Of a stretch of 32,304 bases of DNA, positions 16,331 through 24,587 are shown piece by piece. Position numbers and translations under genes: made by a program. This stretch comes from Labrys miyagiensis. Lineage in GTDB: Bacteria > Pseudomonadota > Alphaproteobacteria > Rhizobiales > Labraceae. The first letter of the stretch is position 1. Each line of letters starts with the position of its first letter. The notes under the pieces were generated by a model. That model saw nothing but the letters and a program-made list of their open reading frames with translations, searched no databases and was not told the DNA's origin. The DNA lies in NCBI RefSeq assembly GCF_030160835.1, contig NZ_BSPC01000029.1, positions 1 through 32,304 of the forward strand, read 5' to 3'.

Positions 16331-17388
16331 GCGACACCCCGCTCTCCATCGAGATCAAGGGCCTGATTCGCCAGGAGGGCCCGATCAGCGTGGCCCGCTA
16401 CATGGCGCTTGCCCTCGGCCATCCCGGCCATGGCTATTACATGACGCGCGACCCCCTCGGCGCGGCGGGCGATTTCACCACCTCGCCCGAGATCAGCCAG
16501 ATGTTCGGCGAGATCATCGGCCTGTGGGCCACGCATCGCTGGATGATCCTGGGCTCGCCCGCCCGCCTCAGCCTGGTTGAGCTTGGCCCCGGCCGCGGCA
16601 CGCTGATGGCCGATGCGCTGCGTGCCATCGGCAAGGTGATGCCCGACTTTGCGCGGGCAATCGAGGTGCATCTCGTCGAAACCAGCCCTGTGCTGCGCCA
16701 GGCCCAGGCCAAGGCTCTGCGCGGCACCAGGCCTGTCTGGCATGACCATCTCTCGACGCTGCCGGATCAGCCTCTCATCGTCATCGCCAATGAGTTCTTC
16801 GACGCCCTGCCCATACACCAGCTGGTCTATCAGGGCGGCCGCTGGCATGAACGCCTCGTCGGCCTTCGCGACGGAGAACTCGCCTTCGGCCTGGCACCCG
16901 AACCGGCGCCCGCGCCGCAAGCGCCGCAGGGCGAGGCACTCGACGGCACCATCCTGGAATATCACGAGGCGGGATCGCTGGTGATGGCCGAACTCTCGGC
17001 CCGCCTGGCCCGCTTCGGCGGCGCCGCGCTGATCATCGACTATGGTCATATCGAGCTCGGCGTCGGCGATACGCTCCAGGCCATGGCCGGGCATGCCCAT
17101 GTCGACCCCCTCGCCCGCCCCGGCGAGGCCGACCTGACCACCCATGTCTGCTTCGAGACCCTGGCGCGCATCGCCATGGACAAGAAGCTTGCCATCGACA
17201 TCCTGACGACGCAGGCGCAGTTCCTCAACGAACTCGGCATCCGGCCGATGGCGGCAAACCTGAAGCGCCATGCCACGCCCGAACAGGCCGAAGCCATCGA
17301 CAGGGCGCTGGAACGCCTCACCGACGACGCGCCGAGGGCGATGGGCTCGCTTTTCAAGGTGCTGGCCATCTCGGCGCCGGGAGCGTAG
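16327..17388 (+). CDS. MidA/NDUFAF7-type SAM-dependent methyltransferase
   Basis: This 353-residue protein belongs to the COG1565 family. It opens LSIEIKGLIRQEGPISVARYMALALGHPGHGYYMTRDPLGAAGDFTTSPEISQMFGE, compared with the family's G-Y-Y and D-F-x-T-A/S-P-E marks. The SAM site is LVELGPGRGTLMADAL. A second block is VIANEFFDALPIHQL, and the end is LGIRPMAANLKRH...MGSLFKVLAI. Eukaryotic members methylate a complex I subunit arginine. The bacterial target is not settled. It overlaps lgt by 4 bp (ATGA) and is normally followed by pgeF. Here the DUF992 gene and repeats separate them. Confidence 0.9.
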   Translation: MSDTPLSIEIKGLIRQEGPISVARYMALALGHPGHGYYMTRDPLGAAGDFTTSPEISQMFGEIIGLWATHRWMILGSPARLSLVELGPGRGTLMADALRAIGKVMPDFARAIEVHLVETSPVLRQAQAKALRGTRPVWHDHLSTLPDQPLIVIANEFFDALPIHQLVYQGGRWHERLVGLRDGELAFGLAPEPAPAPQAPQGEALDGTILEYHEAGSLVMAELSARLARFGGAALIIDYGHIELGVGDTLQAMAGHAHVDPLARPGEADLTTHVCFETLARIAMDKKLAIDILTTQAQFLNELGIRPMAANLKRHATPEQAEAIDRALERLTDDAPRAMGSLFKVLAISAPGA

Positions 17389-17473
17389 CACGGCGTGTCG
17401 ATCCCGCCACTTCGGCCAAGCCGAACTGGGTGAGATCGACTTCTGAGAAACGCCACGTGCTTGGAGAGGAAAA

Positions 17474-17492
17474 GGGCGATCGGTGATCGCCC
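17474..17492. repeat. Single REP-like hairpin
   Basis: GGGCGATC (17474-17481) pairs with GATCGCCC (17485-17492) over a GGT loop, about 85 bp after the methyltransferase stop. There is no T-tract, so a terminator is possible but unproven. Confidence 0.5.
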
Positions 17493-17528
17493 CTCCATGC
17501 TGCCTGCGCGTTGGCTACCCCTCAAGCC

Positions 17529-17631
17529 TAGAGCGTTTTGCGATTTGACGGAATCGGCAAGAATCGCAAAGACGCGTCGAACCAAAGAGTTAGAGCAAAG
17601 CAGCGTTTACGCTTAAACGCGCTTTGCTCTA
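17529..17631 (-). repeat. MITE-like mosaic repeat, copy R3 (complete)
   Basis: This is the best-preserved copy, 103 bp with TAGAGC at one end and GCTCTA at the other. Inside are two palindromes: TTTGCGATT with AATCGCAAA, and TAGAGCAAAGC with GCTTTGCTCTA enclosing GCGTTT and AAACGC. The layout of two large palindromes recalls the rhizobial intergenic mosaic elements (RIME). It is inverted relative to R1 and R2. Its last three bases form the TAG stop of the DUF992 gene. Confidence 0.88.
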
Positions 17632-18234
17632 GTGATGGACGTGCATCACCGTGTGATGATGATAATAATGGTGATGATAATAGTGGTGCTTGTGCTTCGT
17701 CGTGCAGGTGCAGTGATGCACGCGATGACGATGATGATAGACCCGGTGCGGCGTCACCACCACGGCGGCCGCCACCGGCTCGATGTTGAGGGTGCCTATG
17801 CCTGCCGCCGCGTTCAGGCCGGTCTGGCCCTGCACGGAGAGCGGCTGCAGCGTCACACCGCCATTGCCGCCGCCGAGCAGCACATTGGCGCCCACGCCCG
17901 CACCCACGGTCGCCTCGGCCGAGACACCGGCATAATTGCCGCCCAGTGAACCGTGGCGGCCCGGCTCGAACACCGCCCAGACGATGCGGCCAGCCAAGGT
18001 GAAGCCGACATCGACGCCGAGCTTGCGCACGGTGCCGTTATAGAGCTCGGTCTCGCCGTCGAAAGATGTATAGCGGCAGGCCACAGGCTTGCTCGAACCT
18101 ACGATCACGCCGATACCGCCGCCAATGTCGCAGGTCAGCGTCCCGGTTCGAACGGCGGCCTGAGCCGAGCCGGCCGCGGCGGGGATGAGCAAAGCGGTAA
18201 GAGCAAGGGCCGGCAATAGTTTCGTCATCTTCAT
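17629..18234 (-). CDS. DUF992 secreted protein with histidine-rich tail
   Basis: This 201-residue protein has a Sec signal peptide (about residues 1-26, cleaved after GSAQA). The DUF992 domain follows: TGTLTCDIGGGIGVIVGSSKPVACRYTSF ... YNGTVRKLGVDVGFTLAGRIVWAVFEPG. A glycine/alanine-rich strand region comes next. The last 41 residues hold 18 histidines, two cysteines (CTC) and several tyrosines. DUF992 function is unknown, and the tail looks able to bind metals such as nickel, zinc or copper. The stop codon is supplied by repeat R3, so the end of the protein may differ from its ancestor. It stands alone, on the strand opposite to its neighbours. Confidence 0.85.
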   Translation of the reverse strand: MKMTKLLPALALTALLIPAAAGSAQAAVRTGTLTCDIGGGIGVIVGSSKPVACRYTSFDGETELYNGTVRKLGVDVGFTLAGRIVWAVFEPGRHGSLGGNYAGVSAEATVGAGVGANVLLGGGNGGVTLQPLSVQGQTGLNAAAGIGTLNIEPVAAAVVVTPHRVYHHRHRVHHCTCTTKHKHHYYHHHYYHHHTVMHVHH

Positions 18235-18411
18235 GGCATCACCTGTATGATCTTGATCCGGCGCCAGCCTAGGCTGAAAACGGCATGCTGGCGCCGCGAA
18301 CCAACCGCCTCAAAACACGGCTCACTGCCGTACGTCCATGGCTGTCGCGGGCTCGCTGATATTGGTATACGCCTTTTCCCTGACATGGCTAACAGCTCGT
18401 ATGGCATCGCG

Positions 18412-18496
18412 TCCGGGTGTACGGGCATCTTGCCCGTTCTTGAACCCTGCCGCTTGAAGGAAAGGCAAGAACGGGCAAGATGCCCGCGCACCCGGA
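18412..18496. repeat. Inverted REP-like pair C
   Basis: Two 30-bp arms (18412-18441 and 18467-18496) match in 28 of 30 positions when one is reversed. Each contains CGGGCA-TCT-TGCCCG. Only 25 bp separate them. It is the same family as pair B. It occupies most of the 300-bp gap 18235-18534 between the divergent DUF992 and pgeF genes. I saw nothing else in that gap. Confidence 0.85.
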
Positions 18497-18534
18497 GGTT
18501 TGACATCCACTTCCATCGCCGTGATCTTGCCCCC

Positions 18535-19323
18535 ATGTCCGATTCGCCCGCCATCGCCCTTCGCCACCCCTCACTCGACCTGCCCGGCGTCAGCCATGGC
18601 TTCTTCACCCGGCAGGGCGGGGTCTCGGATGGCATCTACGCTTCGCTCAATGGCGGCAACGGCTCCGGCGACAACCCCGACCATGTCCGGGAGAATCGCG
18701 GCCGCATGGCTGAGATCCTCGGCGTGCCACGTGAGCGCTTCATCACCTGCTACCAGGTGCATTCGCCGAATGTGGTTGTCGTCACCGAACCCTGGACGCG
18801 CGAGAACGCCCCCAAGGTCGATGCCATGGTCACGCGGCAAAGGAACCTCGCCATCGCCGTGGCCACCGCCGATTGCGGCCCGGTGCTGTTCGCCGACAGC
18901 GAGGCCCGCGTGGTGGGCGCGGCGCATGCCGGCTGGAAGGGTGCATTCACCGGCGTGCTGGAGGCGACCATTGCCGCCATGGTCGGGCTCGGTGCGCGCC
19001 GGGAAAACATCACCGCCGTGCTCGGGCCGATGATCTCGAGGAGCGCCTATGAGGTCGGCCCCGAATTCGTCGAGCGTTTCGTGGCGTCGGAGCCGGACAA
19101 CCGGCGTTTCTTCACCCCGAGCCCCAGGGACGGCCATGCCATGTTCGACCTGCCCTCCTATATTGGTATGCGCATGAGCAAGGCAGGCATCGGCCGCTTC
19201 GAGGATATCGGCCTGTGCACCTACGAGGATGAAGAGCGCTTCTATTCCTATCGGCGCGTGACCCATCGCAAGGAGCCCGACTATGGCCGCCTGCTGCATG
19301 GCATTGCCCTGGTGGATGCATGA
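18535..19323 (+). CDS. pgeF: Purine nucleoside phosphorylase / YfiH laccase-domain protein
   Basis: This 262-residue YfiH/PgeF protein shows the three-residue metal site typical of the family: histidine in CYQVHSPNVV, cysteine in VATADCGPVLFAD, and histidine in VGAAHAGWKGAF. The start region GVSHGFFTRQGGVSDGIYASLN and the C-terminal YSYRR are also standard. Members phosphorylyse or deaminate purine nucleosides, and the E. coli protein is linked to peptidoglycan editing. The ATG at 18535 gives the family start. No good ribosome-binding site is seen, and REP pair C lies 39 bp upstream. Its stop overlaps the phosphatase start as ATGA. Confidence 0.93.
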   Translation: MSDSPAIALRHPSLDLPGVSHGFFTRQGGVSDGIYASLNGGNGSGDNPDHVRENRGRMAEILGVPRERFITCYQVHSPNVVVVTEPWTRENAPKVDAMVTRQRNLAIAVATADCGPVLFADSEARVVGAAHAGWKGAFTGVLEATIAAMVGLGARRENITAVLGPMISRSAYEVGPEFVERFVASEPDNRRFFTPSPRDGHAMFDLPSYIGMRMSKAGIGRFEDIGLCTYEDEERFYSYRRVTHRKEPDYGRLLHGIALVDA

Positions 19324-19940
19324 AGCCTGAGAAGCCTATGCCTCCCCTTTCGCGGCGCGCGGCGCTGCAATTGGGCTATGCCTCGCTTACGATCGGAATG
19401 ATGATGACATCGACATCTGAGATCGCGGCGGCCGCCGCACCGAGGCCGGCGACTTGGGCCGAAGCCGTCGAGCTGGAAGGCGTGCCGAACCTGCATCGGG
19501 TGACACCGAGCTTCTACCGCTCGGCCCAGCCGACTGAGGAAGGCTTCGCCAATCTCAGCCACCAACTTGGTGTGAAGAGCATTGTCAGCCTGCGCGCCTT
19601 CCATGCCGACGACGTGCTGGCCGGCGGCAACCATCTCATGCTGACCCGCATTCCCATCCACACCTGGAACATCGAGGATGAGGATGTGGTCAAGGCCCTG
19701 CGCGCCGTCCTGCAGGCGCAAAAGCACGGGCCCGTCCTCCTGCATTGCCAGCACGGCTCCGACCGCACCGGCCTGATCTCCGCGCTTTATCGCGTCATCG
19801 TCGAGGGCTGGAGCAGGAACGATGCGCTGGCCGAAATGCGCGGCGGCGAATTCGGCTACCATGCCGTCTGGGGCAATATCCCGCGTTATCTCAAGACGGC
19901 CGATATCCCTGCCCTTAAGGCAGCGGTCCACGCTTCCTGA
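19320..19940 (+). CDS. Exported dual-specificity protein phosphatase
   Basis: This 206-residue protein has a C-terminal DSP/tyrosine phosphatase domain with the P-loop HCQHGSDRTG (C143, R149). It is preceded by the family pattern YRSAQPTEEGFANLSHQLGVKSIVSLR. The N-terminus is PPLSRRAALQLGYASLTIGMMM ... AAAAAP, a twin-arginine stretch followed by a moderately hydrophobic region, so export by Tat is likely. A periplasmic phosphatase of this type may act on inositol phosphates, phosphopeptides or polysaccharide precursors. The substrate is not readable. It is translationally coupled to pgeF by ATGA. Confidence 0.87.
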   Translation: MKPEKPMPPLSRRAALQLGYASLTIGMMMTSTSEIAAAAAPRPATWAEAVELEGVPNLHRVTPSFYRSAQPTEEGFANLSHQLGVKSIVSLRAFHADDVLAGGNHLMLTRIPIHTWNIEDEDVVKALRAVLQAQKHGPVLLHCQHGSDRTGLISALYRVIVEGWSRNDALAEMRGGEFGYHAVWGNIPRYLKTADIPALKAAVHAS

Positions 19941-19954
19941 TCGGGGTGCTTCAC

Positions 19955-20046
19955 CTTCAGATTGAAGCGCCAAGAATCGCGAAATGCTGTGATGCCAATG
20001 AGTTAATTTGGAAGACGGTTTCAACCTGAACGCATTTTGCTCCAGA
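19955..20046 (-). repeat. Diverged mosaic repeat, copy R4
   Basis: The stretch has AAGAATCGC, then GAGTTA, then GAACGCATTTTGCTC in the same order and orientation as R3 but with many changes. I read it as a decayed or related member of the same repeat family. It lies between the phosphatase and the M24 gene and ends about 12 bp before the M24 start codon. Confidence 0.45.
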
Positions 20047-20057
20047 GGTTTTTCAAC

Positions 20058-21206
20058 ATGCTTCACTTTTCGACGGATGAGTTTTCCGCACGCCTGCAAC
20101 GCCTCCTGACCGAGATGGGGGCGCGCAAGCTCGATGCCATGCTGCTGTTCGCGCAGGAGAGCATGTATTGGCTCACCGGCTACGACACCTTCGGCTTCTG
20201 CTTCTTCCAGTCTCTGCTGGTGCGGGCCGACGGGCGCATGGCGCTGCTCACCCGCTCGGCGGATCTGAGGCAGGCTCAGCACACCTCCATCCTCGGCGAT
20301 ATCCGCGTCTGGACCGATCGCAAGGACGCCACGCCGGCCGAGCAGTTGCTTGCGGTGGCGAGGGATCTCGGCGTCTCCACAGGCCGCATCGGCGTCGAAT
20401 TCGACTCCTACGGCCTCACTCATGCCAATGGCCGGAAGCTCGAGGCCGCTTTTGCCGGGGATTACGAACTCACCGACGCCTCCGAAATCATCACGCGCCT
20501 TCGCGCCGTGAAGTCGGCGGCCGAGATCGTCTATGTGCGCGAGGCCGCCCGCCTGTCGGACGCTGCCGATGCCGCCGGCATCGCCGCCGTGCATGCCGGC
20601 GCCGACGAGGGCGACATCCTCGCCGCCCAGCACAATGCCATCTTCTCTGCGGGCGGCGACTATCCCGCCAACGAGTTCATCATCGGCTCGGGGCGCGATG
20701 CCCTGCTCTGCCGCTACAAGGCCGGCCGCCGCAAGCTCGACGCGCGCGACCAGATCACCCTCGAATTCGCCGGCGTCTATCGCCACTACCACGCGGCGCT
20801 GATGCGTACGATCACGGTGGGCGACGTCTCGCCCCGCCACAGCGAGCTCTACATCGCGGCGCATGAAGCCCTGCTTGCCTGCGAAGCCGAGATCCGCCCC
20901 GGCCGCACCGCCGGCGATGTCTTCGCCGCCCATGCCCACGTGATGGACGCTCATGGCCTCGAAAACCACCGCCTCGCCGCCTGCGGCTATTCCCTCGGCG
21001 CCAAGTTCACACCGTCCTGGATGGATTGGCCGATGTTCTACGAGGGCAATGACTGGGTGCTGGAGCCGGGCATGGTGATGTTCGCCCATATGATCCTGAT
21101 GGATTCGCAAAGCGGCACGGCAATGTGCCTGGGCCGCACCAGCCTGACCACGCTCACGGGCAGCGAGGTGCTGAATGGGCACGATGCCGGGCTGGTGATG
21201 AAGTAG
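20058..21206 (+). CDS. Creatinase/DoeA-like M24-fold hydrolase
   Basis: This 382-residue protein has the creatinase N-terminal domain (1 to about 145) and the pita-bread M24 domain (150-382). The five metal ligands of true Xaa-Pro peptidases are replaced: E236 in LEFAGVYRHYH, A247 in YHAALMRT, Y311 in GYSLGAKFTP, H344 in MVMFAHMILM, and no glutamate in CLGRTSLTTL. Loss of the metal site is known in creatinase and in the ectoine hydrolase DoeA, whose sequence style this resembles. It probably hydrolyses a small amidine or amide compound. The ATG at 20058 has AGAGG 9 nt upstream. No ectoine or creatine pathway genes lie nearby. Confidence 0.83.
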   Translation: MLHFSTDEFSARLQRLLTEMGARKLDAMLLFAQESMYWLTGYDTFGFCFFQSLLVRADGRMALLTRSADLRQAQHTSILGDIRVWTDRKDATPAEQLLAVARDLGVSTGRIGVEFDSYGLTHANGRKLEAAFAGDYELTDASEIITRLRAVKSAAEIVYVREAARLSDAADAAGIAAVHAGADEGDILAAQHNAIFSAGGDYPANEFIIGSGRDALLCRYKAGRRKLDARDQITLEFAGVYRHYHAALMRTITVGDVSPRHSELYIAAHEALLACEAEIRPGRTAGDVFAAHAHVMDAHGLENHRLAACGYSLGAKFTPSWMDWPMFYEGNDWVLEPGMVMFAHMILMDSQSGTAMCLGRTSLTTLTGSEVLNGHDAGLVMK

Positions 21207-21336
21207 CTGGGAGCGCGGACGTCTCGTCCGCTCTTGAACCGCTCCGCTTACGAATAGGCCAGAATCGGTGTGAAAGCCGCGGCCCGTGTATGAAACGCCA
21301 CCGTTTCAAGAGCGGACGAGACGTCCGCGCTCCCAG
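21207..21336. repeat. Inverted REP-like pair D (perfect 32-bp arms)
   Basis: The 32-bp arm at 21207-21238 is the exact reverse complement of 21305-21336. Each contains the hairpin CGGACG-TCT-CGTCCG. The 66-bp spacer has a small hairpin, TGAAACG-CCA-CGTTTCA. The first arm begins on the base after the M24 stop codon, and the second ends 104 bp before prs. Confidence 0.9.
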
Positions 21337-21440
21337 CAACCCACCCATGCAAGTGTGAACTCCTTGTGACGCCCCATTGTCCCGGGCGCGAGCGCTTGCT
21401 AAGAGCCGCTCTAAGTTTCACGCAAGCGGGAGCCGGCTTC

Positions 21441-22409
<969 letters not shown>

Positions 22410-22782
22410 ACGGCGTGTCACCGCCAGATCCGGTATCATTTGTCCGCCAGCACCTCCGGAGTCGCGGATTTCGGCCGCGCGATAGCCATCGAACCGGCGG
22501 TCATCCCATGCTTATCCACAAGCGGCGGCCAATCCGGGCATTTTTTCTCCCGCAACGCTTCGCTCGCCAGGCCGTGACGACCTTGGCGAAGATTGCGTCG
22601 TAAATCGATCACGCGGAAATATCCGAACGTCCGTGCGCGACCTCACGCCGAAAAGGGAGGCGGCCGCACCGCCCCCGGCTCATGTGTCAAAATTCGCGGG
22701 TTGCCGTTGCGACGAAGAGGGCCTTTACTGCGCGTCATCAACCAACAACCGGATGGAACCGGTTTCAGAGGGGTGTTTCCAC
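22410..22782 (+). other. Intergenic region upstream of the opp operon
   Basis: These 373 bp hold no convincing gene. An in-frame extension of the oppA reading frame runs back to 22633, but it lacks a signal-like or family-like N-terminus. The TTTTTT stretch at 22542-22547 is not preceded by a strong stem. The opp promoter must lie here but I cannot place it reliably. GAGGGG at 22769-22774 is the oppA ribosome-binding site. Confidence 0.5.
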
Positions 22783-24378
22783 ATGACCAAAGCCTTCAAG
22801 ACCCGCATCTTCGCACTTGCCCTGGCGACCAGTCTCCTCGGCGGCCTAGCCCTGCCGGCCTTTGCGGAAACCGTGCTCTACAAAGGCAATGGCGGCGAGC
22901 CCCAGACGCTCGACTCGGCTCACACCTCGATCAATGTCGAGGAATTCGTGCTCAAGGACCTCAATGAGGGCCTCACGGTTTACGATCCCTATGGCAAGAT
23001 CATTCCCGGCTCCGCCGAGAGCTGGACCCTTTCGCCGGACGGCACCGTCTACACCTTCAAGATCCGCGAAAACGCCAAATGGTCGAATGGCGAGCCGGTC
23101 ACGGCTGACGATTTCGTCTTCACGCTCGGCCGCGTCGTGGATCCGAAGGAGGCCTCGGGCTACGCCAACATTCTCTACCCCATCAAGAATGCCGAGGCGA
23201 TCAACACCGGCAAGATGGGGCTCGACCAGCTCGGCCTGAAGGCCGTCGACGCCAAGACGCTGGAGATCACGCTGGAGCGGCCCACGCCCTATTTCCTTCA
23301 GCTGCTCGCGCATCAGACCGCGCTCGCCGTCAACAAGAAGAATTACGAGAAATACAAGGCGGACTTCGTCAAGCCGGGCAACATGGTCTCGAACGGGGCC
23401 TATATGCTGAGCGAGAACGTCGCCAATGACCACATCACCATGGTCAAGAATCCCAATTACTGGGATGCGGCCAATGTGAAGATCGATAAGGTCGTCTCCT
23501 ACCCCACCGAGGACAATGCCGCCCAGGTGCGCCGCTTCCTCGCCGGCGAGTTCGACGTGAACTACAATTTCCAGGCCGACCAGCTCAAGTTCCTGCGCGA
23601 CAAGCTGGGCGACCAGGTGCATGTCTCCCAGTCGCTGTCGACCTATTACTACGTCTTCGACGTACGCAAGCCGCCCTTCAACGATGCCAAGGTGCGCCAG
23701 GCCCTCTCCATGGCCGTCGACCGCGACTTCCTCTCGCAGAAAATCTACAACGGCGCGCAACTGCCCTTCTACAGCCTGGTGCCCGAGGGCATCGCGGGCT
23801 ACACGCCGGCCGAACTCGATTACGCCGACATGTCGCAGCTCGACCGCGAGGACAAGGCGGCCGAGCTCCTGAAGGAAGCCGGCTACGGCCCCGGCGGCAA
23901 GCCGCTGAAGATCGAGATCCGCTACAACACGCAGGAAAACCACAAGAAGGTGGCGACCGCCATCGCCGATATGTGGAAGGGGCTGGGCGCCGAGGTCACC
24001 ATCCTCAACTCGGACGTCAAGACCCACTACGCCTATATCCAGGATGGCGGCTCCTATGACGTCGCCCGCACCGGCTGGGTGGCCGATTACGCCGACCCCG
24101 AGAACTTCCTGTTCCTGCTCGCCAGCAACACCAAGAGCCTGAACTGGACGCACTACTCCAATCCGGACTTCGACGCGCTGATGGCCAAGTCCTATGCCGA
24201 GCGCGATCCGGCGAAGCGCATGCAGATCCTGCACGATGCCGAAGCCCTCGGCCTCAAGGACGGCGCCATGGCCCCGCTGATGACCTATGCCGATTTCTGG
24301 CTGGTCTCCAGCAAGATCAAGGGCTGGCACGACAACGCCGCCAACCAGCACCTGACGCGCTTCCTCAGCAAGGAATAA
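22783..24378 (+). CDS. oppA: Oligopeptide ABC transporter substrate-binding protein
   Basis: This 531-residue family-5 solute-binding protein has a signal peptide (MTKAFKTRIFALALATSLLG...ALPAFA, cleavage after about residue 27). The cluster-C fold shows GGEPQTLDSAHTSINVEEFVLKDLNEGLTVYDPYGKIIPGSAESWTLSPDGTVYTFKIRENAKWSNGEPVTADDFVFT and the later DVRKPPFNDAKVRQALSMAVDRD. It is strongly OppA-like. It captures peptides in the periplasm for the membrane complex encoded downstream. The ATG at 22783 follows a good GAGGGG site. A 209-bp spacer with a strong double hairpin separates it from the permease gene. Confidence 0.93.
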   Translation: MTKAFKTRIFALALATSLLGGLALPAFAETVLYKGNGGEPQTLDSAHTSINVEEFVLKDLNEGLTVYDPYGKIIPGSAESWTLSPDGTVYTFKIRENAKWSNGEPVTADDFVFTLGRVVDPKEASGYANILYPIKNAEAINTGKMGLDQLGLKAVDAKTLEITLERPTPYFLQLLAHQTALAVNKKNYEKYKADFVKPGNMVSNGAYMLSENVANDHITMVKNPNYWDAANVKIDKVVSYPTEDNAAQVRRFLAGEFDVNYNFQADQLKFLRDKLGDQVHVSQSLSTYYYVFDVRKPPFNDAKVRQALSMAVDRDFLSQKIYNGAQLPFYSLVPEGIAGYTPAELDYADMSQLDREDKAAELLKEAGYGPGGKPLKIEIRYNTQENHKKVATAIADMWKGLGAEVTILNSDVKTHYAYIQDGGSYDVARTGWVADYADPENFLFLLASNTKSLNWTHYSNPDFDALMAKSYAERDPAKRMQILHDAEALGLKDGAMAPLMTYADFWLVSSKIKGWHDNAANQHLTRFLSKE

Positions 24379-24422
24379 TCCGGGCGGCACGAGCGACGGC
24401 AGCCTGACGAAGGCCTCTGCGC

Positions 24423-24506
24423 TTTGTCATTGCCGGGCTTGTCCCGGCAATCCAGCCAGCGCGCCGCCTGGATTGGATGCCCGGGTCAAGCCCGGGCATG
24501 ACAAAA
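24423..24506. repeat. Rhizobiales-type intergenic palindromic repeat E
   Basis: TTTGTCAT at the left pairs with ATGACAAA at the right. Inside are two hairpins, TTGCCGGG with CCCGGCAA and ATGCCCGGG with CCCGGGCAT. Repeats of this wording, with a TTGCCGGGCTTG core, are widespread in Bradyrhizobium relatives and other Hyphomicrobiales. It sits between oppA and oppB, where a stable structure can protect the oppA message and lower downstream expression. Confidence 0.85.
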
Positions 24507-24587
24507 GCGGCACCTCTCCAGGTTCAGGCTGACGCTTTCCGTCCGCTGCCGTTCTCCGCCCGCGCCCTCACCCCCTGAGGAGGCCTT

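Noticed and set aside
22633-22782. N-terminal extension of the oppA frame
   Set aside because: The ATG at 22783 is followed at once by a normal signal peptide and preceded by GAGGGG. The extra 50 residues would bury the signal.
24423-24506. CRISPR-like or terminator interpretation of the double hairpin
   Set aside because: There is only one unit with no regular spacers, and no T-tract follows either stem. It reads as a dispersed intergenic repeat.
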